DNA from: Meandrina meandrites
Taxonomy: Eukaryota > Cnidaria > Anthozoa > Scleractinia > Meandrinidae
Length of the DNA: 64,000 nt
Direction: 5' to 3'
NCBI GenBank assembly: GCA_963693305.1
Contig: OY855915.1
Coordinates: 434,001-498,000, forward strand
Of the stretch, positions 56,901-62,200 are shown piece after piece. The stretch's first letter is position 1; each line of letters opens with the position of its first letter. The notes beneath the pieces are model-generated. The model saw only the letters and a list, made by a program, of their open reading frames with translations. It searched no databases and was not told the origin of the DNA. Position numbers and translations under genes: made by a program.

Positions 56901-59216
56901 TAATTTTGATGTGAGAACCCCCTCGGCTCTGGTATGCAGCAAAGCTCACTGTTTAAAGGAATGTGTTTATTGTATATAAGTATTTTTCAGGCATGCCCCC
57001 CCCCCCCCCCCCCACCCATGTAGAATTATGGCAGTTTTGATTAGAAAAAAAATCCAGCAGAGAGCTCAATATGTTTAATAATTATTATTGTCAGTGGGGC
57101 TTTGACGCCTATGGCGTAATTGAACCATTACTTTTCACATCATAAAAGTTGTATAAAACTTTCTGCAAAATAGGGCCATTGTTTCAACCATCAAGGACAA
57201 TAAATTGCCTGTAGATTTCTATCTATAAACAGGCCAATGAGCCCTGCAGCTGATACAAATTAGCTGACCACGAGCTGATGACAATAATTGCAACCTTTCC
57301 AGCAATGTCCACTGCACCAAACGAGAAATTACAAGTTTTTACATAATGCATATTTATGCTAGACGAAAACAAAATTAAAATAAAATCACTGTGTGACCGT
57401 ATAAACCAACTTGCCAAGGTAAACAATTGTATTAATGATAAAAATGAGTAGGGAGCTACTCCCTGTGTGAAAATGCAAACATTTTGGCCGACATTGAAAC
57501 AAATTAGCAAGTTTGCACGCATGTAAAATCACGATCAAGCCTTGATAAATCGATAATCTTTTTCTTTCGTATTAGTCAATCTACATCTGGCTTGCAATAT
57601 GTTCGGCCATAAATACACTTCAATTTGGAATACCACGATTTTGCAGAGTGGAAAGTATCGATTACAAGTTCATGTCTTCCTGTGGTAACAGGTGGAAATT
57701 TGCCCCCGTGGTTCAAAAGAAATCTAATTTATTAGCACGTCCGAACACCAACTAATATTGCACTCAACAAAATAAAAAGGCTGTCGCCTCATAAAACCTC
57801 GCTATTGTCTTATCTCGTTCAAAATCACCGCAATTGGACGTTTCATGGAAGTTGTGACGAATTTGTGATTTGTTTGGGTTTGCCATTCACGCAATCCTTT
57901 GAGCATCTAGTTGCGTCTACAGACAGCGATACTAGAGCTTTAAACATAGTAAACAATTTAGCAACACAAAAGCAAGGCTTTGCATAATTCACGATCCGCA
58001 AGTGTAGTGTAAGACGAAACAATACCAACACATTTCTGAAAGTTAATAAGCAATACGTTGATCCTTTGTGAGCAAACGTTTTCCTGCCATCCCTTGAGAG
58101 TTGAGCCAACACGAGAAGACAGTTATCGCCAGCTGATAGACAGTGGCAGGGCATTAATTACTCAAGGACAAAACAAACAGAGCCGAGAACGCACGATCGA
58201 AAACTGTTGGCAAATTCGTGCTATATATAGAACACCCGTTGAGAAGCCAAGAGAAGGTTTAGCTCGTTCGTTGGACGACGAATTGTAAATTACCATCAAT
58301 CATCACGGCATTTATAACCACGAAGAAACTTCTCCATAAAAGAAAACAAACATTTAGTTTTCAAAACAGATAAATTATAATTTCCCACAAGCCTGTTACG
58401 TAAACTTTTCGGACCTGTTTGCGTTCGATAAAACAGTGAGAACAAACAGCGAACACGCGAAATGAAATTCCGCTTCGCACAATTTATTATCGCTTCAACT
58501 TCGACATATCAGCTGACTCAACCTCAGCTAAAATATTGTCAAAAATATTGTATTTCTTAAAATGGCTTTGTTTACCAGCCCCTCCTAAAACAAATTATTA
58601 TCCGCTTTCGCAATATAGGATTATTGTGTGTACATGTATTTTCTGTGGGCGCGCAAGCGGAATTGAAAATAGGTCTGACTCGGCGGATCCAGACATTCCA
58701 CGCAGATAAAATTTCCCGTTACGAAAGGGAAGGTCAATTTCTATTAACCTAGACACACAACACAAATCAAGCATTAAAACCATGAAAAATCGAGGGCAAG
58801 CCGAAAGAGTAGTCACTTAAACAAGAATCGGATCTGTAATGAAGCCTAAACAGATCCGTGAAGTTTGGATGAATAATTCACGGACAAGAAACCGCTTTCC
58901 GCCGGCCATGAAGCCTCTGTGGTGTTACAGTTAAGCACCATCGTATTCTTGCGGCGAAATCTGCCACCAAATCGAACTATGAGATATGAACTGGAAAAAA
59001 TATATATCAAATCAAGGTAACCGGCGAGGGTCACAAAATTTTGACCAAACGCTGAAATTAAATGAGGACTGCGATAACAATACGAACGCTCCGAGGGACA
59101 CTCGCTCGCCGCCCGCTTTGAAATCGAACGCGCACTCAATAATTCCGCTATTTCAACAGAAAAAATAGGAATTACTTACCTTCTGAAGATTGGTTTTGTG
59201 GGGAAAGAACCTCCAT
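32947..59216 (-). CDS. Giant modular protein, 19 tandem C7orf57-like repeats (42 exons, about 1,469 aa)
   Basis: I assembled this gene exon by exon. All 42 exons have GT-AG borders, their lengths sum to 4,410 nt (1,470 codons with stop), and every phase matches. Exons 1-2 give an acidic N-terminus with no signal peptide. Exons 3-39 alternate type B (core TEYLKIAKKGGGHKG) and type A (DLLT.EPHTPTPEP...DGQWYTHDGVDVK), all phase 1-1. Exons 40-42 give a basic, Pro/Ser-rich C-terminus. There are no membrane segments and very few cysteines; composition suggests a largely disordered intracellular protein rich in Ser/Thr-Pro sites. The order EYxKxAKxGG - DLL - ...WYxxxD matches, from memory, the single conserved block of vertebrate C7orf57, a poorly characterised protein. 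Function is unknown. Confidence is high for the middle exons and lower for exons 1 and 42. Confidence 0.85.
33551..33733 (-). CDS. Modular gene exon 41 (unique C-terminal region)
   Basis: 183 nt, phase 2-2, acceptor ttttcag, donor gtaagt. It encodes FRSPVISQVDGPTRPRTAEP, then HPIWLGGSGPERV and RFINPSSRFAPFAYHEGSP. Basic, Pro/Ser-rich, not repeated elsewhere in the gene. Confidence 0.85.
34071..34098 (-). CDS. Modular gene exon 40 (28-nt phase-changing exon)
   Basis: DQASRRSLRR plus two bases. It enters in phase 1 and leaves in phase 2, so unlike the modules it cannot be skipped without a frameshift. Acceptor tttttccacag, donor gtatga. Confidence 0.8.
34555..35123 (+). mobile_element. LINE 3' end with (TTA)n tail
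   Basis: The truncated ORF2, about 150 bp of AT-rich 3' UTR, an aataaa at about 35,098 and a ttattattatta tail. A short aacaaag motif lies on both sides (34,555 and 35,128) and may be a target duplication. Confidence 0.65.
34566..34949 (+). pseudogene. 5'-truncated LINE ORF2 C-terminus
   Basis: 127 codons: LQILQNKAAKLILDRPPYSS, then LRWPNLEERRKCHRCIYAYK, then YNTRNKDTIKLP and a TFYN end. This is the typical C-terminal segment after the RT domain in non-LTR elements. There is no RT or endonuclease. It lies antisense within the intron between exons 39 and 40. Confidence 0.8.
35220..35321 (-). CDS. Modular gene exon 39 (last B)
   Basis: Head EPSSDGPLRRSASMRHRG; core TASDYLNIARKGGHHKG. The block of phase 1-1 modules ends here. 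Confidence 0.89.
35634..35814. mobile_element. TIR MITE between exons 38 and 39
   Basis: Ends tggagcgttttcactcacgt and, inverted, acgtcataggaaaacgctct. The interior repeats caccaatatggc(c/t)gcc twice. About 180 bp, non-coding. Confidence 0.75.
35914..35994 (-). CDS. Modular gene exon 38 (A remnant)
   Basis: 27 codons: DLLSSAPRHTSSPGANSFDA, then MDSPRRKG. Its position, phase and DLL/RRKG ends mark it as a decayed A module without WY. Confidence 0.8.
36287..36382 (-). CDS. Modular gene exon 37 (B)
   Basis: Head DSTPVSSPRSASSTPRD; core SSDYLRLARKGGGHPG. Confidence 0.9.
36606..36680 (-). CDS. Modular gene exon 36 (A remnant)
   Basis: 25 codons: DLLMTTPQKASPSPSPKP, then KEMKRNTG. It keeps the DLL start and the Ser/Pro stretch of an A module but lacks the whole QWY-HDG part. 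Acceptor tttcttacag, donor gtgcaa, phase 1-1. Confidence 0.8.
37222..37317 (-). CDS. Modular gene exon 35 (B)
   Basis: Head ESPSSSPRKTNADSSPA; core NTEYLKMARKGGGHRG. Confidence 0.9.
37430..37770 (-). mobile_element. LINE 3' end, minus strand, between exons 34 and 35
   Basis: Read on the minus strand, AT-rich 3' UTR-like sequence ends in gggtgcaataaag followed by (ttg)n (37,430-37,457 on the map). The tail matches in kind the LINE ending at 27,700. The coding part is not clearly recognisable. Confidence 0.55.
38225..38341 (-). CDS. Modular gene exon 34 (A, divergent)
   Basis: DLLTIEHHKPSPRPKKQETK, then LGDWYYQDGSVVKDTLQRKG. WYYQDG replaces WYTHDG. Confidence 0.89.
38548..38637 (-). CDS. Modular gene exon 33 (B)
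   Basis: Head APRQQNGGSSVQVN; core TETEYLKTARKGGGHKG. Acceptor cctcacag. Confidence 0.9.
39071..39181 (-). CDS. Modular gene exon 32 (A, WY lost)
   Basis: DLLTHTPSPEPQRYQKKGG, then EVNNNVDIVDGNKTRERKG. The WY pair is gone and the (E/D)P before HTP is deleted. It is still in frame, so the core can be lost without breaking the gene. Confidence 0.87.
40208..40232. repeat. (TTA)n microsatellite next to exon 31
   Basis: A short tta/att run 14 bp beyond the 5' splice site of exon 31. Confidence 0.7.
40246..40362 (-). CDS. Modular gene exon 31 (B, long head)
   Basis: Head DTPSTRRSPCKNPSGSKIPV; core NTEYLKIARKGGGHKG. At 39 codons it is the longest B exon. Confidence 0.91.
40890..41006 (-). CDS. 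Modular gene exon 30 (A)
   Basis: DLLTVEPHTPTPEPVRYDKT, then DGQWYTHDGVDIKETQQRKG. Confidence 0.92.
41231..41773. mobile_element. TIR element with a 53-bp minisatellite core
   Basis: The outer arms (…cggcatgtactaaaa… with gaaacgaaac tracts, and inverted ttttagtacacgccg with tttcgtttcg tracts) enclose about 7.3 copies of a 53-bp unit at 41,322-41,709. The unit contains aaaagctaaccgcaagcaaa and cggagtaaagttaac, and each unit is an internal near-repeat of itself. No coding capacity. It sits in the intron between exons 29 and 30. Confidence 0.8.
41322..41709. repeat. 53-bp tandem repeat array, about 7.3 copies
   Basis: The unit junction cggtaaaagctaacc recurs every 53 bp (41,371; 41,424; and so on). 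Units differ at only a few positions, such as cacaag/tacaag and gcaag/gaaag, so the array is recent or homogenised. Confidence 0.92.
41936..42022 (-). CDS. Modular gene exon 29 (B, short)
   Basis: Head RSPASPSPRKNNN; core SDTDYLMLARKGGGHSG. 29 codons, shorter than the 36-37 typical of B exons. Confidence 0.89.
42090..42310. repeat. Degenerate 'gggatacgggatattta' repeat
   Basis: Several diverged direct copies of a roughly 40-bp unit with gggatac, gagatac or cggaatattta and aaaaatta, between exons 28 and 29. Confidence 0.65.
42548..42643 (-). CDS. Modular gene exon 28 (A, short WYNQ subtype)
   Basis: DLLTMEPHTPSPEPQRYQKS, then GGNWYNQNGTET. The QQRKG tail is missing. Donor ACAA|gtatgt, phase 1; the split codon joins exon 29 as AGA (Arg) instead of Gly. 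Confidence 0.88.
43215..43325 (-). CDS. Modular gene exon 27 (B, EMVT subtype)
   Basis: Head EMVTVSNSPRPSNLDSSLNM; core ADTEYLKIAKKGGGRKG. Arg replaces His in GGGH. The intron between exons 26 and 27 is only 147 bp, one of the shortest in the gene. Confidence 0.92.
43473..43589 (-). CDS. Modular gene exon 26 (A)
   Basis: DLLTLEPHTPRSEPVKYDKT, then DGQWYTHDGVDVKDTQQRKG. Acceptor tttattaag. Confidence 0.92.
44106..44216 (-). CDS. Modular gene exon 25 (B, EMVT subtype)
   Basis: Head EMVTVAASPRPSSAASSVDI; core TETEYLKIAKKGGGHKG. Closest in sequence to exon 11. Donor gtttgt. Confidence 0.92.
44473..44589 (-). CDS. Modular gene exon 24 (A)
   Basis: DLLTVEPHTPTPEPVQYNKG, then DGQWYTHDGVDVKDTQQRKG. 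Confidence 0.93.
44823..44933 (-). CDS. Modular gene exon 23 (B, EMVT subtype)
   Basis: Head EMVTVASSPRSPNLDSSMEV; core TETHYLKIAKKGGGHKG. Confidence 0.93.
45037..45153 (-). CDS. Modular gene exon 22 (A)
   Basis: DLLTIDPHTPTPEPVNYDKK, then DGQWYTHDGVDVRGTQQRKG. Confidence 0.92.
45278..45376 (-). CDS. Modular gene exon 21 (B, GGR variant)
   Basis: Head DLSMTLESIPEDVAAAGEIN; core GEYLETARKGGRKG. It lacks the GGGH tetrapeptide and reads GGRKG, closer to the GGR I recall at this place in vertebrate C7orf57. Confidence 0.91.
45546..45662 (-). CDS. Modular gene exon 20 (A)
   Basis: DLLTIEPHTPTPEPVRYDKS, then DGQWYTHDGVDVRESQQRRG. Shares the ESQQRRG end with exon 18, marking the two as recent sisters. 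Confidence 0.92.
45831..45955. mobile_element. TIR MITE copy 1 (truncated)
   Basis: The left end matches the copies at 50.06 and 55.64 kb: agaaaaatacccacacccac, aaggtcaaa, ggtgggg and aaccaaaaa motifs in the same order. The right TIR is missing. It lies between exons 19 and 20. Confidence 0.7.
46113..46223 (-). CDS. Modular gene exon 19 (B, DLS-like subtype)
   Basis: Head ESTVSVDDQKNSESVVAAGS; core NSEYLELAKKGGGHQG. Exons 17, 19 and 21 break the strict EMVT/DLS alternation, so a pair was probably lost or added here. Confidence 0.91.
46419..46535 (-). CDS. Modular gene exon 18 (A)
   Basis: DLLTIDPHAPTPEPVRYDKT, then DGQWYTHDGVDVKESQQRRG. Confidence 0.92.
46938..47045 (-). CDS. Modular gene exon 17 (B, DLS-like subtype)
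   Basis: Head ELAVSLEAQHDTESLTPAGG; core NRDYLDLAKKGGGHKG. Confidence 0.91.
47345..47461 (-). CDS. Modular gene exon 16 (A)
   Basis: DLLTVEPHAPTPEPVKYDKT, then DGQWYGHDGVDVKATQQRKG. Confidence 0.92.
47809..47919 (-). CDS. Modular gene exon 15 (B, EMVT subtype)
   Basis: Head EMVTVASSPRPENLDSSMEV; core TETNYLKIAKKGGGHKG. Nearly the same as exon 23, which suggests recent duplication of the pair. Confidence 0.93.
48121..48338. mobile_element. 218-bp palindromic element
   Basis: The left half (tagacagattcggctaacat...ccacccaa...acaatattgt) is mirrored by the right half (acaatattgtagcc...ttgggtgg...atgtcagctgaatctgtcta). There are several mismatches and a short central loop. It lies in the intron between exons 14 and 15. 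Confidence 0.8.
48482..48740 (+). mobile_element. SINE-like element, copy 1
   Basis: The head has a Pol III B-box-like ggttgagccc. The body carries aagacacttaactctcacag, tgtataaatgggtacc, gcagtagaaatactc-type motifs and a caaatgtagactttaac end. A related copy lies at 56.38 kb. A tRNA origin is an inference; the B-box match is imperfect. Confidence 0.65.
48835..48951 (-). CDS. Modular gene exon 14 (A)
   Basis: DLLIVDPHTPTSEPVKYDKT, then DGQWYTHHGVDVKDTQQRKG. H replaces the usual D before G. Confidence 0.92.
49569..49679 (-). CDS. Modular gene exon 13 (B, DLS subtype)
   Basis: Head DLSASINSPENNADEIIAAG; core SGDYLKLAKKGGGHKG. Confidence 0.92.
49839..49955 (-). CDS. Modular gene exon 12 (A)
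   Basis: DLLTIDPHTPTPEPVRYDKT, then DGQWYTHDGVDVRDTQQRKG. Consensus A module. Confidence 0.93.
50059..50249. mobile_element. TIR MITE copy 2
   Basis: Ends cagaaaatatcaataccc and agatattttctgg. The interior has gaggtcttgaaggtcaaac, a gaggggtggagaggtt motif and a poly-G run of about 26. It lies between exons 11 and 12. Confidence 0.75.
50335..50445 (-). CDS. Modular gene exon 11 (B, EMVT subtype)
   Basis: Head EMVTLPSSPRPSSVASSIDI; core TNTDYLKIAKKGGGHKG. Confidence 0.93.
50654..50770 (-). CDS. Modular gene exon 10 (A)
   Basis: DLLTIDPHATTSEPVKYEKR, then DGQWYTHDGVDVKETQERKG. It has lost the TPTP pair found in most A modules. Confidence 0.92.
50816..50857. repeat. (GAT/GAC)n microsatellite
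   Basis: About 40 bp of gat, gac and aat triplets upstream of exon 10. Confidence 0.8.
51028..51129 (-). CDS. Modular gene exon 9 (B, divergent head)
   Basis: Head ETGVVQKRRRTYSDSECKA is strongly basic, then ETEYLRTARKGGGHKG. Acceptor ttttcag|AGACTGG; the alternative ag two bases later breaks the frame. Confidence 0.9.
51214..51324 (-). CDS. Modular gene exon 8 (A, WYNQ subtype)
   Basis: DLLSIEDHTPSPEPQKYEKK, then GGDWYNQDDMVIKDGPQG. SPEPQ and WYNQ set this subtype apart; exons 28 and 32 share it. Confidence 0.9.
51654..51764 (-). CDS. Modular gene exon 7 (B, DLS subtype)
   Basis: Head DLSLALNGLEINGDDLSAAG; core ETGYLDLAKKGGGHKG. A second B subtype with an acidic, AAG-containing head and LDLA instead of LKIA. 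Confidence 0.92.
52380..52496 (-). CDS. Modular gene exon 6 (A)
   Basis: DLLTVDPHTPTPEPVKYDKT, then DGQWYTHDGVDITESQQRKG: close to the consensus A module. Donor gttaca is weak. Confidence 0.9.
52813..52920 (-). CDS. Modular gene exon 5 (B, EMVT subtype)
   Basis: Head EMMTVSSRPQSSLDSSIDIE; core DTEYLKIAKKGGGHKG. Confidence 0.92.
53211..53327 (-). CDS. Modular gene exon 4 (A)
   Basis: DLLTVEPHTPTSSPVKCEKK, then DGQWYSHNGVDITDTQQRKG. It carries one of the gene's rare cysteines. Confidence 0.9.
53673..53763. mobile_element. 91-bp palindromic MITE with perfect inner hairpin
   Basis: Outer ends attcacctcagtgtcggtga and tcactgacactaaggtgaat pair with two to three mismatches. An inner perfect 16-bp stem (53,702-53,717 with 53,725-53,740) has a 7-nt loop. 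It lies between exons 3 and 4. Confidence 0.8.
54055..54162 (-). CDS. Modular gene exon 3 (B)
   Basis: Variable head DLPATPDSQHSLRTS; core GDTEYLQMARKGGGHSG. First B module. RK replaces KK and S replaces the usual K after His. Confidence 0.88.
55070..55192. repeat. Inverted-repeat sequence
   Basis: tgtatatgtt and ggttcaaattttcttttc on the left pair with gaaaataaaacttgaacc and aacatataca on the right. A related ggttcaaatttcattttcc stretch occurs at about 34,500, upstream of the LINE there. Confidence 0.6.
55636..55813. mobile_element. TIR MITE copy 3 (most complete)
   Basis: The terminal inverted repeats gttccagaaaatatccatac and gtatggatattttctggaac are perfect over 20 bp and continue as accccatggaagg / ccttccatgggagg. 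178 bp, with no frame of significance. The right end is 15 bp from the 5' splice site of exon 2. Confidence 0.85.
55829..55969 (-). CDS. Modular gene exon 2 (acidic N-terminal region)
   Basis: 47 codons starting WQSLDESWDSRLPTPLALDF, with an EDDD cluster, ending GGGGDYYVNSDGYRG. The end has the shape of an A-exon tail (aromatic pair, then DG), so it may be a diverged A half. Acceptor tctcaag, donor gtaagt. Confidence 0.85.
56379..56560 (+). mobile_element. SINE-like element, copy 2 (5'-truncated)
   Basis: Shares caagacac(t/g)taactct, cctctctcaaccca, aatgggtaca, gcagtagaaatactc and gcagactttacc with the copy at 48.48 kb in the same order. The B-box head is absent. Confidence 0.65.
56996..57013. 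repeat. Poly-C run
   Basis: About 18 consecutive C in the intron between exons 1 and 2. Confidence 0.85.
59180..59216 (-). CDS. Modular gene exon 1 (start)
   Basis: ATG at 59,216 gives MEVLSPQNQSSE plus one base, with donor CTTCAGAAG|gtaagt. Of the three frames reaching this donor, only this one stays open through exon 2. It contains no hydrophobic leader. The frame is open upstream of the ATG, so a longer 5' exon is possible. Confidence 0.7.
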
Positions 59217-62200
59217 ATCCCGTACAACAGAGACTTTCGCTCTGAAAGACCAACGCAGTTTCCTGCAGCGAAACGGAAATTTCTGTTTTCTTCTTGCAAC
59301 ACGCGCTCAAGCCAGTGACAACCGCGTGGGGCCTGAAACACGCGAGACACTTGCAACTGCCAAGGGAGGGCTGGAGATGCACAGCTTCTTTCGCCTAAAA
59401 TTTCTAAATAAATACAACCGTGAAATTATTGTTTGATATCAATTTGAATAAAAACTGTGTTTAAATTTTTTTTCAAGATTTCTTGTAGATCTTTGGAGAG
59501 CTGTGGTTCAATTTGTTGAAGCGGAAATTTTGGCTTGTGTGTCCTCCCGTGAGAGTATTGATTGTTTCTATGTTTGTCCAGTGACTCGGTTGGCGCGGAA
59601 TTTGACCAAACATGTCACTCGATGATTTAATGCCTGTGTGTTTGGCCTATGCCTTAATGTAAAGTTGGTTTACTTGACCATTATTAAAATTAACACATTA
59701 AACAAAAAACTTAGCCGTATCTATTTAGACGTGATGAGCTCAAACGCCTGATCAATATTCTTCTTCGTTTTCATTCGCTCACGGAAAAACATTACCGTTT
59801 TGAAAGTGAAACAATTGTAAATTCGTAATTATATAAAGGAACTATCGCAACAAAGACTCCCACGATGATAATAAGCTCTTTGTCAGTGATGTATTGAAAT
59901 ATTGTTTTGCCAGCGCTAATAGCTTTTTTAAATTGTCACAAAAAAACGAGAAAGGTGTTTTTTCAAACGCACTCCTCGCTTCGAACACGAAAATGTCTGT
60001 CTCCAAAAAAAGATCGAAAACTTCGAAAATGTTTGACCTCGAAGCGATGAAATTCATTAAAAGTATTTCCATTGTTTTATTTTTCTTCACAAAAGCTTAT
60101 TTGTGTACACGATAATTCATGCATTAAAAGTTCGTTTTTCATGACACAACGTCTAGTTAAATTTATGTAAAGTTGATGTGAATTTGACTCAATGTCTAAT
60201 TTTGTAAAGATGTAATTTAACACAGCACACTCACGGGAATTTTTGCCAAACAAATATTTCTCCAGTAGTTGATTAGTTTATAAGTCACGAAAAATCGTCT
60301 TGGAAAGATCTAAAGAAGCGAGCGAATGTTTTGAAACAATTTTCCTTTGAAAATGGTAAAGTTGACCTGTACCCCCCCCACTGAAATGTTTTCCAACAAC
60401 ATACAGAGGGAAAATAAACAGAACCCTACAAGGAATGTTCCTAATTGAACTCTTAACGCACGCTTGGAATAAAAGAACTGCAAAGTTTTAATGCTCCACT
60501 CATTTTACAATAAGTATTTAGTTGCACACTGATTCGTTCAGACAATCAAGTAAAACTTAACTCGTTTCGGTTCGCTAGATTGTTTTGCTTATTGTAATGC
60601 GATCTGAATCATTCCGACTTCCAAGCAACACACAGAAGTGCAAGGAAGCACGCAGCTAAGGAAGTTGTAGGAGAAATATGTCTTGGAAAATAAACACATT
60701 CGCCAAATTGATGCTCGGTTAAGAAGTGTTCCGCACTAGTTATCATCAGACGAAGTGTTTAAGTGTTCATGGTTCATTTGAGATAAAGAGTTGGACCTGC
60801 GAAGCCAGTGAACCGTTTGTTCACACGGGACTGGCTCGGCTGGTCAAATGACAACAAAACCAACCAACCGAGTAAAACAAACACCAAAATTACCAAGAGA
60901 TTACGAGATACGTTAGAACGAAAATATGCTCTCCTCGACAACATTGGTTACTCAGTGACCCTCTCTGAAGAGCCGAGTATTTTCACAATCCTCTCAAGTT
61001 AACTAATAGATAGTTTTTAATTTCAGGAATACTGTATATCAATTTTGACCTGGAAGGGTCAAAAAAACTCACCTGGTGCTCTGGGAACTTGGTGTAATCT
61101 ACATATTTCATTACTTCAATTGACCGTTGTAGTAAAAACATCCGTCAATGAAAGTTTCCACAAAAGTGAAACATGTTTCGGAAGTCGTAGAGTGGGTTTA
61201 AAAAAACGATACGTAATTTCCTAGGCGTTGCCCAAGATTTGACTGAAAAACGGATCTGGAAAGAGAGCTTGCCAGCCAAGTTTAATCCTTTACTCAACAG
61301 CTCTCATTTAATGTTTCAAACGGTTATCAAAGAACGTGACACCCCAGTACTTAGGTGGTCAGTTTGACCAACTAAGCATGAACGCACACATTTAGACTAA
61401 CAGCTAAATGGAACATCAATATTTGACAGTCGCCCCACGGCCAAGATGTAGTATCAACAAAGCCCGTCACTCGATCGACACTTCATTAAAATTCCACAGT
61501 ACAGTCAATACGTTCGTACAATAAACAAAGCAAAATCTACATGACAACGCACAGATAAAAATATTTTTTCTAGTAATTTCGCCGACCCTCGACTCGGTGA
61601 TATTTAGAGTTGTCGAACAAATGATAACGGAGAAATTGTCGCAAGATGAAAGTGCGAAATACATAAGGCTGCACTGCGGTAGAATTATGATATAGAACCT
61701 CGAGTTGCTTTGAGCAATTTCCTTCATGGCCATCATGATTCAAGTCACAATAGTCTTTCTGATATCATGCGTAACAACAGCTGTTTGTAAGCCAGGTGTC
61801 GGAAACATGGGCATTGTCTAGCACGTTGTCTTGATAATCCTTTTAAAAGAAATTGGAGTGATTGCTTTTCTTTTCTCGAATCGTTTGTATTCGATATGTA
61901 ACAAGATACGTTTTCGCCATTAAGGGAAATGAAATTAACTAAAATAAATTCTTCTTCCCATAACAGTTTATTCCAAAGCTTTTACGGCTCTAAACGCCTT
62001 GAAAAATAATGGCGAAGGCGATGTAGCTGGCGTCGATTATATTATTTTTTGGCTTAATAAACTCTTCAAAAAAAGAATACATTAATTTTTTTCTTTGTTT
62101 TTCTCCGTACAAAATTTGTTGTCGATGCATAAAATGAGGCCGGTAAATTGTTACATTTGGCTAGTATCACCATTAAAATCAGATCAATTCCAGAGGGTGA

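Noticed and set aside
32947..59216. Neuropeptide precursor reading of the modular gene
   Set aside because: Repeated short peptides with KK, RK and RR pairs look like a prohormone, but there is no signal peptide in the only N-terminal frame that continues through exon 2, the repeats lack a GKR/GRR amidation pattern, and the units are long and match a C7orf57-type block better.
59217..59390. Longer open frames overlapping exon 1 (Cys-rich, 67-68 codons)
   Set aside because: Both reach the exon 1 donor in frames that hit a stop in exon 2; one also starts at a non-ATG codon.
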